Positions 52,612 through 63,543 of a stretch of 64,000 bases of DNA are shown piece after piece. The stretch covers positions 2,976,001 through 3,040,000 of the forward strand of contig OY540820.1 in assembly GCA_961205875.1 (NCBI GenBank). The letters are read 5' to 3'. A program made the position numbers and the translations under genes. Source of the DNA: Sialis fuliginosa (Eukaryota > Arthropoda > Insecta > Megaloptera > Sialidae). Position 1 is the first letter of the stretch; each line of letters starts with the position of its first letter. The notes beneath the pieces were generated by a model. It saw nothing but the letters and a program-made list of their open reading frames with translations. It had not been told where the DNA came from and ran no database searches.

Positions 52612-54042
52612 TGTCGCAGCCGGATGGTAAATTTAGCCACTTTACAAAATGGCGCCGTTTTATAAAGCAGCTAACTAACGTCAGCCGGATTAAGTCAGTG
52701 CGGGGCCTGTAGCAAATGTTATAAAGAGGTTATTGGCAGTGGCGTTGCTAAAGGGGGAGGGGGTGACTCCCAGGACGGAAATCGATAGTGCCCCCCCCCC
52801 CCCCCCCACCCCCCGAAAAAAGTCAATAGGATTTTTTTCTGTACATTAGGCGAGTGACCCCCTGTGAATTTTTTACAACAGAATTAATATCAGTGGGCTC
52901 TTTTTTAAATAAATTGGACGGTTATCACCCTTTATAGACTTGACAATGACTTAAAAAAAAGTCAATTGACTCAATTTATTAGACATTTATTTTACCCCTG
53001 AAAGCTTTAAATAAAAAAAGGAGGTAAATAGACTTTATTTTATTAACAAATGAAACGGGTGTCAACCGGAGCGTTTAATGTGGACAAATTTAGAAAAATT
53101 GATTGAAAAAATCAAAAATTAAATTATTAATTATTGGACGGTAGGTAGTAAATTCAATAAGAGATAATTTTTCTAAAAGCTGCGAAGCCCCAAGAAACGT
53201 GGGGCCTGTAGCATTTGCTATTCCTGCTCATGGTTAATCCGGTACTGAGCCGGATTGTAAATCATGCATTTTATAAAGTGGCTGGCCACGTTTAGCTATT
53301 TGATAAAGCGGTTGGCCTCATTCAGCTGTTTTATAAAATGGCTTGCCTCGTTCAGCTATGTTAATCTTTTTATATAAAGCGGACTTTGTTTTAGGATGGC
53401 AAAGGATTTAGGTAAGAAATTGATTTATGAAATGCAAACAAAATATAGTTTAGGTTGGTTAGTTTCTGTTAGGTTAACTAAACAAGGACAGTTAACCTAA
53501 CTTTTTTTTTTATCTATGGGGAAATGCAATTTACACACACCCAAGGGGAATCCTGGGTAGTGTAGGACTCAGGAAAAGCACCCAATACCCACTAAAACCC
53601 CCTCCTGCCCCTAACAGAAACTAACCAACCTAAATAAAGACAGTTATCTTGTATATTATTAGAGCATCATCTCTATTCTAAATAACTGCATACTTATTTT
53701 GAACAATTACTATTTTATCTACTATTTGTGACAGAACCATATATAGACAGAACATTGTCACTGGACGACGCCATTTTCTCGTAATGGTACTCAGTGCCTC
53801 TGGTGGTAGATAACAATACTAAATTTTACAATCAGGCTGTTCGATTGTTGCCATTTTATAAAGCGGTTAAGCGCTGGGCTAGCCATATTGTAGAACGTAT
53901 GATATCATTTAATCTGGCGGGACATAGTTCAGCCGTTTTGTAAAGCGGCTAGACATTAGTTAGCCGCTTTATACAACGGCGCCATTTTGTAAAATGGCTA
54001 GCCGCTTCATAAAGCGGCTGAATTTACCATTCGGCTGCGACA
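52612..54042. mobile_element. 1.43-kb element with TGTCGCAGCC ends and many TTTATAAAGCGGC motifs
   Basis: TGTCGCAGCCGGATGGTAAA...TTTACCATTCGGCTGCGACA between TATA flanks. About nine variants of TTTATAAAGCGGCTAGCC cluster toward both ends, on both strands. It contains a nested GGCGTTGCTAAAGGGGG piece (52739-53220) and an inverted pair GGTTGGTTAGTTTCTGTTAG / CTAACAGAAACTAACCAACC (about 53454-53630). No transposase; superfamily unclear. Confidence 0.75.
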
Positions 54043-54163
54043 TATACATTATGAATAGTTCACAGTCAGTAGATAATTTAAATTTCTAAAGTAGAATTGC
54101 TTCTACGCTTATTAATTTTGGTGACCGGTCTTATAGTAATAAAAAAAGTAAGAAAAAATGAAA

Positions 54164-54169
54164 TTTATT
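54164..54169 (-). terminator. SNRPD3 polyadenylation signal AATAAA
   Basis: AATAAA on the - strand lies about 107 nt past the SNRPD3 stop and just before the transposon whose end is at 54042. It is the first canonical signal downstream of the stop. Confidence 0.6.
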
Positions 54170-54275
54170 TCTTATTAATACACTGAAACAATAATGTTCA
54201 ATTCATACATAAAAATACACATAATTTTGAAGAAAGTAATTAGTTGTAGTATAAAAGTTATAAAAAATTAATGAT

Positions 54276-54385
54276 TCAGCGATCACTTCTGTTCCTATTG
54301 GCTTGAGAAGTGCCTTGTCCTTGTTGCCAAGGTGCATTACCACGACCTCTTCCTTGTGTCGCTCCTCGACCCCTTCCTCTTGCAG
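54276..54385 (-). CDS. SNRPD3: SNRPD3 coding exon 2, RG-rich tail (residues 104-139)
   Basis: Acceptor TTATTACAG precedes 54385. The exon encodes [16 protein letters not shown] and a Gln/Asn/Ser-rich end, with TGA at 54278-54276. It was missed by ORF length cut-offs but is phase-matched to exon 1. Confidence 0.94.
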
Positions 54386-55550
54386 CTGTAATAAACAATT
54401 TTGAATTCATATTAATCTACTAGTTGAATAATAAGTATATGATATGATGTTCGAACATTGTTCATTTTTATTATAGTATCAAATTGTTCTTAAGTTAAAT
54501 GAACAAATCGATACTTGTCTATAATGCCAATATGGTACAAGCTCGCCAATTGGATACCTTGAAAACTAGCTACTACTAATTACTGAAAATATCTAACGCT
54601 GAATGAATATAACAAACATCTGATTAACGAGCTTGTACTATATTAGTAAGAACGAGAATGAACATAATAAACTATGGAGTATTTGTATGCATTTTATAGT
54701 TCTATGTTTGATCCTATATGACATTTTCATAATTTTTAAATGTTTTATTTAAAATAACCCCCAGGTTCACCACTGTAAATTACATTAAACAGCAGAGAAT
54801 GTTCTAATCAAAAATACCCGAGATACACTGAGACACGACACAATTCATCTCTCATTAGCCAGAGATCGCGTTTTTTAAAGTGCTGTGTGCATAAGTCTTT
54901 AATTTACTACTTTACTTGAATTTACATGTATACTTTACATTCATAAGTTCATACTTCTGAGACTTGTCGGCATAATGCTGTGTTTAGACTGAAAAAACAA
55001 AACAGCAGCAGTGTATTTTTAACAAAAGTGCAATAAACCTTATGCATTTTTAAATACGATGTGTTTTCAAACACCGTGTTGCTGTTTTGTTTTCTTTAGT
55101 TTAAACACGGCATAATAGACAAGAAAGTAGTTATATTTTTTAATATTTTGTCAATTATAACCTTATAAGGTTGAATATTTAATTTTATTTAAATCTTGCA
55201 ATGCTTTAATAGTTTAGAAAGTACAGTACAAAATATTTACCTTGTGCTCGCAATATTGCAGATTTACCCCTACCCGCTGTACCAGCTTTAGTTTGTTTCT
55301 TAAACATAGGAGCATTTTTCAACATATCTGGTAATATTAAAAATCGTATTTTAGAACCTCGAATATATACGTTTTCTAGTTGTGCCACTCGCCCATCTCT
55401 GTATGTAACTGTTATTTGAGTCATCTGGCAATTCATATTGTCTTCAGCTTCGATTAATTTCCCTCTGTAAACTTCGCCGGTTATAGTTTCACATGTAACT
55501 ATATGTCCTTCAGCTTCATGTAGTACTTTAATAGGTACACCGATCGACAT
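54276..55550 (-). CDS. SNRPD3: Small nuclear ribonucleoprotein Sm D3 (whole gene, two coding exons)
   Basis: Exons 55550-55241 and 54385-54276 on the - strand join in phase to 139 residues plus TGA. Residues 5-88 form an Sm fold: Sm1 runs from [16 protein letters not shown] through [16 protein letters not shown], and Sm2 is [18 protein letters not shown]. The C-terminal tail [13 protein letters not shown] is the RG-rich segment symmetrically dimethylated in SmD3. SmD3 is part of the heptameric Sm ring on U1, U2, U4 and U5 snRNAs; it assembles in the cytoplasm and acts in the spliceosome. Length is slightly above human SmD3 (126 residues). The Met start is followed directly by the conserved SIGVPIK. 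The gene is convergent with Mnt. Confidence 0.97.
54977..55111. mobile_element. 135-bp palindromic MITE in the SNRPD3 intron
   Basis: GCTGTGTTTAGAC...GTTTAAACACGGC between ATAAT repeats (54972-54976, 55112-55116). Sister of 40218-40354. Confidence 0.75.
55241..55550 (-). CDS. SNRPD3: SNRPD3 coding exon 1 (residues 1-103)
   Basis: It runs from ATG at 55550 to CAA-G at 55241, followed by donor GTAAAT on the - strand. It carries the complete Sm domain. Confidence 0.96.
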
Positions 55551-55965
55551 TTTTAGTGCTTAATATTCTATCTGCTAATAACTCAATAATAAATATGTAC
55601 TTATTTCTTAATATGTAAGAAAACAACGTTGAAAAATATAACCACAAAATGTCTGCATACATAAATAAGTAAATACTATAGATAGGCAACTCTCATGTAT
55701 TCAAAATATTCAGCGCTTTTGTGAGTGTAGTCACGAACTAAAATTTAAATCCCGCAAATATAAATATCCTCAATGCAGCTATTATTCTATATTTATATAT
55801 AAAATTTTACATAACAAGTACATTATTAAAACAAGGAATTATGAACACTTATTTTAACAACATAATTTTATGTTCAATTTTATATAAGAATTTCAGGTAC
55901 TTGTCTATTATATCCCCGGCATTTGTAAATATACAAGTCTCATCAGTCTCATGTATTATAAGAAA
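55551..55965 (-). promoter_or_regulatory. SNRPD3 upstream region
   Basis: AT-rich sequence upstream of the SNRPD3 start; no TATA or initiator could be assigned with confidence. Confidence 0.3.
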
Positions 55966-56230
55966 ATCAGCGCCAATGTGAGTAAAGTGTGTACTATTAG
56001 TTTAAAAATGTATTATTGCACATTAAATAAAAACTAACCAAGCCGATTTCGCCCCAATAGATTACCCTAACCAAGGTCAGTTCGATTAAATCTTCGTATT
56101 ATGCATAATTTAATGACTATGTTGCAGTTTTCGAAAATAACCAAATATACAATAATTATTATTATTATTATTATCTATTTAAAAATATTGAAATTAATAG
56201 TACACACTTTACACACATTGGCGCTGATCA
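55966..56230. mobile_element. MITE with ATCAGCGCCAATGTG ends
   Basis: AATCAGCGCCAATGTG and inverted CACATTGGCGCTGAT; arms extend over GTAAAGTGTGTACTATTA. An ATT microsatellite lies at 56155-56172. Confidence 0.65.
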
Positions 56231-56247
56231 AATAATACACTTCATGT

Positions 56248-58748
56248 CATAGACATAGAGAATGGACAGTGCATTCGGTGCATTCTGTATTAAATCAATG
56301 GTGTAACATCTGTTCAAAAAGGGAGAGAGAGATGCAATGTAGTTTGGAATATATCTACCTCTTTTTCTAAGAATCTGATTGATAGCTTACTATAGTTCAG
56401 GGTAGTATTTCTGTCAGATATATTTTTGTATATCTATCTTGTGATTTTTGTACAATAAGTTTTTTATTAGAAAAGTAAATATTATAAACAATAAACATAC
56501 TATAATGGTTCATATTTCATCGATTTTGCTACCAAAAATATTAAATACACTCACAGAAAAAATTAAAGGACCACTTTTATTTTTCGAAAAAATTGCTCAT
56601 TTTCAAAGTAATGCCGTTTTTTACTTATAGGATATGAAAATTGAAGGCAATTTTATAAAGGGCCTAATGTTGGTTGCACAGAAAATAAAAAATAATAATA
56701 TTAAAGCTTAAATAATCACCTATTGTCTAGTAGCATTTAAAAAATGTTTAATTTAATTTTTGAGAAAAATTGTAAGAGGGAAAAAGTTTTTCTTTCTTGT
56801 TAAAGAACATTCATAATTTTTTTCAGATGTTTTATATCAATATTGTGGGATCAAGTTTATTTTTAATAGGGTATTTTTTCATTCAAATTTGAATATCTCG
56901 GCATCAAAAAATGTGACAATCATTTTTTAAAAAGCATTTTGAAGCTGAGAAAATTTACTAAATGATGAATATCATGGAATTTTGAAAAAAAAATCATACA
57001 TCCCCGTGTGAAATTTCTATAACTGCAATTAAATAATTAATTTTTTTTAGTCAACTACGTGTGGATAAAAAAAATCAGTTACTTTGAACGAATAAGCGGT
57101 GAAAATTCAATGAAAATTAATTTAACTGTCGATATCAAGAGTCTTTCATATATTGCTGAACGTTTTTTCATGACCACACGCAGTTGATTAAAAATTGAAA
57201 AATTGAAATTTTTTGCAATTATGGAAGTTTTACACGGGGATGTATGATTTTATTTTCAAAATTCCATGATATTCATCATTTAGTAAATTTTCTTCAAAAT
57301 GCTTTTTAAAAAATGATTGTCATATTTTTTGGTGCCGAGATATTCAAGTTTGAATGAAAAAGTACCCTATTAAAAATAAACTTGATCCCACAATATTGAT
57401 ATAAAACATCTGAAAAAAATTATGATTATTCTTTAACAAGAAAGAAAAATTTTTTCCCTCTTACAATTTTTTTCAAAAATTGATTGTTTTTCGAAAAAAA
57501 AATCCCAAAGAAAAACTTGTTATAAAAAGTACGGTCAAGTCCTAAACGTATACAAAAAATTCAAAATGCAATTTCTCAGCCAAATTAAAAGATTTTTACT
57601 GGAATCTTTGTTCACATAGAAGGTAATAAGTATAATTTTCATATTCTTTGATAGAACTTAATTTCTGGATACATTTTAAACATTAGATCTATGTTTAAAA
57701 AAGGTTATTTTTACAGGGTTTTCAATTCTAACATTCTTTTGTTTTTCGTATTTGAAGGATTAAGTTAAAATTAAACATTTTTTAAATGCTACTAGACAAT
57801 AGGTGATTATTTAAGCTTTAATATTTTTTTTTTCTGTGCAACCAACATTCAACATTATGGTCGTTGAAAACTTTTTGGTACTTTTTTCATTCAAACTTGA
57901 ATATCGCGACACCAAAAAATTATAAAACAAATTTGTAAAAATATTTTAAAGCTGAAAAAATTTCCTACAAAACGGTTGTCTTGAAATTAAAAAAAAATAT
58001 ATTTAACATCCCCGTGGGTATCTTTCAAAATTGAAAAAAAAAATCAATTTTTTTATTTTTTATTTAACCGCGATTTGGTCACAAAAATAAGTTTAATAAC
58101 ACAAAAATACCCCTAAATTCGAAAAGATGATAAAATTTCCTTCAATTTTCATATCCTATAAGTAAAAAACGGATCATATTTGACCTATCGGCATTACTTT
58201 GAAAATGAGCAATTTTTTCGAAAAAAAAAAGTGGTCCTTTAATTTTTTCCGTGAGTGTATATATTAATAAAAAATAGTTTTAAATCAATTCCCATGTGGT
58301 TGCTACAAAATTATGAGGTGGCTTGCACTTACAAACTGCACATACAAGATTTACTTAACAAAATTTTAAATATTTTTTTTAATATTAAAACAAGATATTA
58401 AAATTGATTAAAAAAATTCGAAACTTATATTATATTATTTAGAAATCAATAATTGTTTCTTTTTTTAAGTAAATTTTTTTATAGCATTCATTATTTTAAC
58501 CTCTTTATATACATATAGTATAAAAATATCATATATTAATCAACAGCACAGAATAAAGATACACAGAATAAAGATCAACAGTAGATTAATATATTATGAT
58601 AATATCTATGAATATTTTTAATGTTCGGGACTAAGAGTGAAAAAAAAAGAATGAAAAGCACAAGTATATTCCAAACCTGTTTCTATCTCTATCTTTTGAC
58701 ACGTCTCTGCTCTCGGGTCAGATGCCTGGTCCATTCTCTATGTCTATG
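56248..58748. mobile_element. 2.5-kb composite: CATAGACATAGAG element carrying a mariner foldback
   Basis: CATAGACATAGAGAATGG...CCATTCTCTATGTCTATG with a perfect 8-bp duplication CTTCATGT (56240-56247, 58749-58756). The uninterrupted sister at 29852-30621 is 770 bp; the excess is due to the insertion at 56548-58257. Confidence 0.88.
56548..58257. mobile_element. 1.71-kb palindromic mariner-type foldback
   Basis: TA-flanked CACTCACAGAAAAAATTAAA...TTTAATTTTTTCCGTGAGTG. The arms are near-complementary over hundreds of bases about a centre near 57120. A third arm-like segment (57850-58050) follows in the left arm's orientation. No ORF. Confidence 0.8.
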
Positions 58749-59022
58749 CTTCATGTCACTTGCCATCTGCAAATGCCGGGGATATAATAGACAAGTACCT
58801 TTTGGAGAAATATTCCACGATTATGTTAATACAGAATACGCGGTCCATGCTCTATGTGTATGGTTCTACTGATACTGTGTCAATCCTTATTTTTGATCAG
58901 GGCTTTCGAAATTTATTTTCAATATTAAAATTTCAGGGCTGAAAGGGTTAAACTCTTATATGTTGCACTTTTTTACGTAGATTCAACTAAATTATGTTGA
59001 ATTTGAATTTTAGAATATTACC

Positions 59023-59440
59023 TTTTTAGGGTTCCGAAGAAACCCTATTAATATCACATTGTCGTCCGTCCGTCCTTTTCAGTTAAAACAAAATATCTTG
59101 TAAACTATATAAGCTAGAAACTTGAAATTTTTACTGAACATACCTAGACATGCGAGGTGTATAAATGTAAATCTCAATTAGTAGATATGACCTTATTTTT
59201 TATTATTTTTTCTAACTCCAAAATGCACCTGCAGGGTACTCCAAGCAGTAATTAATTTTGTCCACACTCCCTTTCTAACTTGGTAACTACTGGCTCAAAA
59301 AATCTGAAAAAATTGGTAACGACGTTTTGGTCTACCAACGGAACACACTAAAGTCAACAATATCATTTCAAATTTTGGAGAAATAGGGAGGGGCGTCAGA
59401 ATTTTATTTTTTATTTTCATATCTAGGCGTATATGTCTTG
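59023..59440. repeat. R4 dispersed repeat, copy 3
   Basis: Begins TTTTTAGGGTTCCGAAG, then the GTCCGTCCGTCC and CTACTGGCTCAAAAAATC blocks. Confidence 0.6.
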
Positions 59441-59463
59441 ACCCATTTTATTAATAATTAAGA

Positions 59464-60200
59464 GTAAACTATCCGTATGGAGAACCATACATGACTTCCA
59501 TGTTCTTTCTATCTTTTTAAATATTTAAAATATATATATTTTATTTATATAACCTAGGTACTACTATGAATATAAATTTCGTAACACATAAGAACCATAT
59601 ATTATACTTACGATGGTTACAGCTGTTATTGCCATTTGAATATAAATATTAGTTTTCTAATGTCTTCACTCTTTCAATGGCTGTTTAGGTACGTGCAAAT
59701 AATAAATGTCCCTTAGGTTCAATTGAACTACAAATGTACCAAGTCTTATCAAAATTAGTGAGATAATACTCGCAACGTTCACTTTTTAGAGGAAAAAAGT
59801 TACAAAATTTCGAATATTTCCAAAACCCATAATCCGATTAGCACCAAAATCAATAGGTCTGGAGTACTTACTGAAACAAACATTTTCCCCAAAAATAATT
59901 CAGATCGGTGCGTTTTTATAATAGTTATCGTGAACGAAAGAAAATTCTACATCCAGACACACAGGCACACGCACAGCCGCCATGCGGAAATTAACTTTTC
60001 TTTATGTTTTGAAGTTAGTACAATCAGATTTTATCATTATCTCGGACACGATTTTTCGACGGTATTACAATACTTCCATTTCCTTCGGAACATGGAAGTA
60101 AAATGAAGAATCGTTATAGTAAGGGTATAATAGAGGTATAATAGAGGGTAAATAAATATCGGTATGGAGAACCATACATGACTTCCATGTTCTTTGTAAA
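59464..60200. repeat. R5 repeat with GTATGGAGAACCATACATG ends
   Basis: GTATGGAGAACCATACATG occurs at both ends in the same orientation. The interior includes CGCACAGCCGCCATGCGG and a TCGGACACGATTTTTCG hairpin. An inverted copy lies at 62515-62895. Confidence 0.6.
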
Positions 60201-60406
60201 ATTGTATAAAAATTAAATGGTTAACCAATTCCAGGCAATTTATCTAAACACTATCGGTTTTTATTTAAATTGTTGAATAATGAATTACCTTTGGTGGATT
60301 CATAAAATAATATAAAAATCACGTGCTTTTGACAGACATATTGCATTCTCTTAAACAAAAAAATTCAATAATTATTAATTATTAATGATATATAATAGAT
60401 AGTTTA

Positions 60407-60755
60407 GAATTTAGGGAGAGGGTAGCGCTCTGATAACGACATTTAAATGCAAATATATCGTGACTGAAGGGTTAAAATCAAAAGGTCATTTAACATTTTT
60501 TATTGCATTTTAGGAGACCTAAATACACCCTACTTAATGGATTAAGTGAAATTTTTTTTTGAATATACTTTTCAGTCTATCGAAAGGGGGTCCAAAAAAA
60601 TTTTTTTTTCAAAAATCTTATCATTTCTGTTTTTGGGTTTTCAGTCTTCGTCCGTATACCAAATTTTATCTTAATCTGTCTAAAATTTTTGAGGACAGAC
60701 GGACGGACATGGCGAAACTATAAGGTTTCCTAGTTTTCTACGAAAACCTAAAAAC
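60407..60755. repeat. GTTTCCGTAG-family fragment, copy
   Basis: ATATATCGTGACTGAAGGG, CTATCGAAAGGGGGTCC and TTTTCTACGAAAACC match 27787-28056 and 1566-2508. Confidence 0.65.
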
Positions 60756-60927
60756 GGGGATTCAATACCCGCCGTAACAAACTGTTTTGAAATAATTCTA
60801 TCAAATAAAATAAACATAAAAATGTTAAAAATGTTCTAGTCACGCATGCGCATCAATTCTATTTTCTGAATAACTATATATAATAAACACATTTAAGAAA
60901 TGTAATTAATAATTCTGCTATTCTTAC

Positions 60928-61798
60928 TTTATTCTCCAAATCGTTCCTTGGAGGTTCAGGTTCATTATTGGGTAACGCTACACTTTCTGACTCCTTCAAT
61001 TTTTCTCTATATCTATTATCTAGTTGATTATTAGCACTTCTGAATTTAACAGTGATCCTAAAATAAATTTACGGACTTTTATTAAAACTATTAACATTTT
61101 TTATATTTCACAAATCACGTACATTGTTCTCAAAAGCGCTGCTTCAAATTCTGTTATTCGATATTTTAACCTGTTATTTAGCTCTTTGACAATGACAGAC
61201 CTTTCATGGACTGCCAACTGCGGTTGATATTCTGCAAAATAGATCATCAACATTATCCAATTCACAACAAAACAATATTCAGTATTGAGTTTCTATATAA
61301 ACTGACATACCAGTTGCGACCAGTCCCGGATTTAGAAATGTGCCGCCCCTAGGCAGTTACGAAAATTGCCGCCCCCCCCCCCTACACTATTTTTACGCAT
61401 TTTAAACTTCCTATTTTCGGTTCTCAGAATCGATTAATTGCATATTGACCATACAAGTTTTCGCTACGATATAGAAAATCACATAAACTGTTACACAAGA
61501 ATCATTGTTTATTTGCGATGTCGTTTTTTAGAAATCTGTATGTAAGAAAAACACTTGGTACGCACGCCAACGAAATAGGTGGGAAATTCAATTCCCACGA
61601 ATATAACAAGTTTAGAATGTTTCCGCCAAAATTTGCCGCCCTAGGCAACTGCCTACTCTGCCTGCATGGTAAATCCGGGCCTGGTTGCGACGCCATCTGA
61701 ATCCAAAATAATTGTCCTCCCAAGCGATCAGGTCCTAGGTTATTTAAAATATAAGTCACTAATGTTTTATCTTCACTATCTGTATATGATCTACTCAT
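60928..61798 (-). pseudogene. Rap1/TERF2IP-like Myb-domain gene, 5' part, interrupted by a transposon
   Basis: Exon 1 (61798-61684) encodes RSYTDSEDKTLVTYI and GGQLFWIQM, matching the Myb-like domain of Rap1 (TERF2-interacting telomeric protein). A 363-bp hAT-type element and its target duplication sit two bases before the old donor CTG-GTATGT (61310). Exon 2 (61231-61123) has NRSWQSMK, the Rap1 helix-3 signature, in the phase expected after exon 1. That frame then meets TAA after KGLSLSKS, while the +1 frame (ERSVIVKELNNRLKYRITEFE) stays open and continues through exon 3 (61057-60928) to NNEPEPPRNDLENK before GTAAGA. Either there is a small indel (pseudogene or assembly error), or a second acceptor 14 nt downstream (CCGCAG) is used, which is in phase but loses WQSMK. 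No later exons were recognised. Rap1 proteins act at telomeres and as transcription cofactors. Confidence 0.5.
61321..61683. mobile_element. hAT-type MITE in the Rap1-like exon
   Basis: Terminal inverted repeats CAGTCCCGGATTTA and TAAATCCGGGCCTG are flanked by a perfect 8-bp duplication GTTGCGAC (61313-61320 and 61684-61691). It contains a C-run and GCCGCCC/CCTAGGCA subterminal motifs. It is 363 bp, so element plus duplication (371 bp) would shift the frame if retained in mRNA. Confidence 0.88.
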
Positions 61799-62514
61799 TT
61801 TGATTTTTATAAAATCGTTATATTTAAAAACTTATTGTGTATAATATGTACACCAGTACTGTGAAACAAAATATTAATTACTTTACAATAACGATATTAT
61901 TTAACTTGTGTTTTGTAGGAAATACTAACAATGTATTTGTTGTTGTAAATGATATTTTGAGATGAAGTAATGATTAAAACATACATACTTTATGGCCTGT
62001 TATGACCGGTATTATAAACACGTAAATATACTGTATAAACACTAGACTTGCATAGTTCACGAACGAACTAGTTCAAAAGAGCGCTCCCACACGAGAACTA
62101 GACGAACTAGTTCGTATGCGTTCTTAAATTCACTGTTCTAAAAATGAGATTGTACGATTTTTATGTTTAATAATTTACGTTTTCAATACTTTATTACCAA
62201 TTTTGAATTTATTTTACTAAAGATATATACCTACTATACAGGGTGAGTCACACAGTGGAACAAACTTGAACCGTGGATTGAGAAAAATATTTTAAGAAAA
62301 AAACATTATATAAACATGTGTCCGGAAATTTGTCATGAGGGGGCTACAGCCCTCTAAAAATTTTATTCAAAATTAGTTTTTATTTAATATCTGGAGAACC
62401 CATTATGCTAAAGTTATGAAATTTGATATGAGGTTTAGTATTAATAAGTGTTATTGATTTCCAGTATTAACCAATTATAATTTAGACCAGGGCTGTATGG
62501 AGCCAGTAGGCCCA
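61799..62514. other. AT-rich DNA upstream of the Rap1-like gene
   Basis: A small inverted motif CGAACTAGTTC repeats at 62061-62115, and CAGGGTGAGTCACAC near 62240 looks like a transposon end. No gene seen. Confidence 0.4.
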
Positions 62515-62895
62515 TCGATTTTTACTTCTATTCCATGTTCTGAAAGAAATGGAAGTATTGTAATACCATCGAAAAATCGTGTCCGAGAAAATGACAAATT
62601 CTGATTGTACTAACTTCAAAACTTAAAGAAAAGTTAATTTCCGCATGGCGGCTGTGCGTGTGTCTGTGTGTCCGTGTGTCTGTGTGTCTGTGCGGATGTA
62701 GAATTTTCTTTCGTTCACGATAACTACTGTAAAAATACACCGATCTGAATTATTTTTGGGGAAAATGTTTGTCTCAGTCAGTAAGTACTCCTGACCTATT
62801 GATTTAGTATTTTAGTATTTGTATATTTAAAAATTATTTAAAAAGATAGAAAGAACATGGAAGTCATGTATGGTTCTCCATACCGATATTTTTAT
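62515..62895. repeat. R5 repeat, inverted copy with (GTGTGTCT)n tract
   Basis: Inverted copy of 59464-60110, with an expanded GTGTGTCTGTGTG simple repeat at 62643-62692. Confidence 0.65.
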
Positions 62896-63543
62896 CATAG
62901 AACAAGAATATAAAAATATTTTTTGTAATTTGAAGCATCCGTATTAAGTAAAATTCAGCATCCTTTCTTTTGCATCCATATTTTTTGTAAACGGTTTATC
63001 CTATGATAAATAAGCAAAGTATATTTTTGTGTATTTTGTGTCATACAATCTTATTCAAATGTCTAACACAGGAAAAAATTAAAGAATAAAAAGTGATGAA
63101 TAATGATGCATTCGGGAAGTTGGATTTTTTTGGATTTTCTCTTCATATGTTCGAAGATGAGTTGAAAATCAAAAATTTGGAACAATCGGCCATGTGCATC
63201 CCGAGAAAATTGTATAATTGTGCATTTCAGTTTTTGAAATATCTCCGGTTCTATAGGTCGTAGGAAAAAAAAAATACTTATAAGTTAATAGACTATAGAA
63301 CGGCACAGGTAGCGTTAATTTTCAAACGTATCATAACCTCAAAAATAAAAAAAATGTCGAAAAACTTTTTTTATCATTAATAATTCAATAATTAACGTAA
63401 AAATGAAGGGATTTTTACGAAAATAAGAGAAAATATGTATTTTTATGTTATAAATGCATGATAAAATTTTCAAAAATAAAATTTGATTTTTACACCCATA
63501 ATCGGCCATTTTTGAGAAAAAAATGGAAAAGCTCGCCATTTAA

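Noticed and set aside
52793..52808. Long C-run as a biological signal
   Set aside because: Homopolymer at the end of a GGCGTTGC transposon piece; similar runs occur in the related element and length is error-prone.
61518..61700. 60-codon + strand ORF within the hAT insertion
   Set aside because: Derived from the MITE sequence and its inverted ends, not a gene.
62643..62692. Possible CRISPR or satellite array
   Set aside because: Simple GTGTGTCT microsatellite within an R5 repeat; no spacers.
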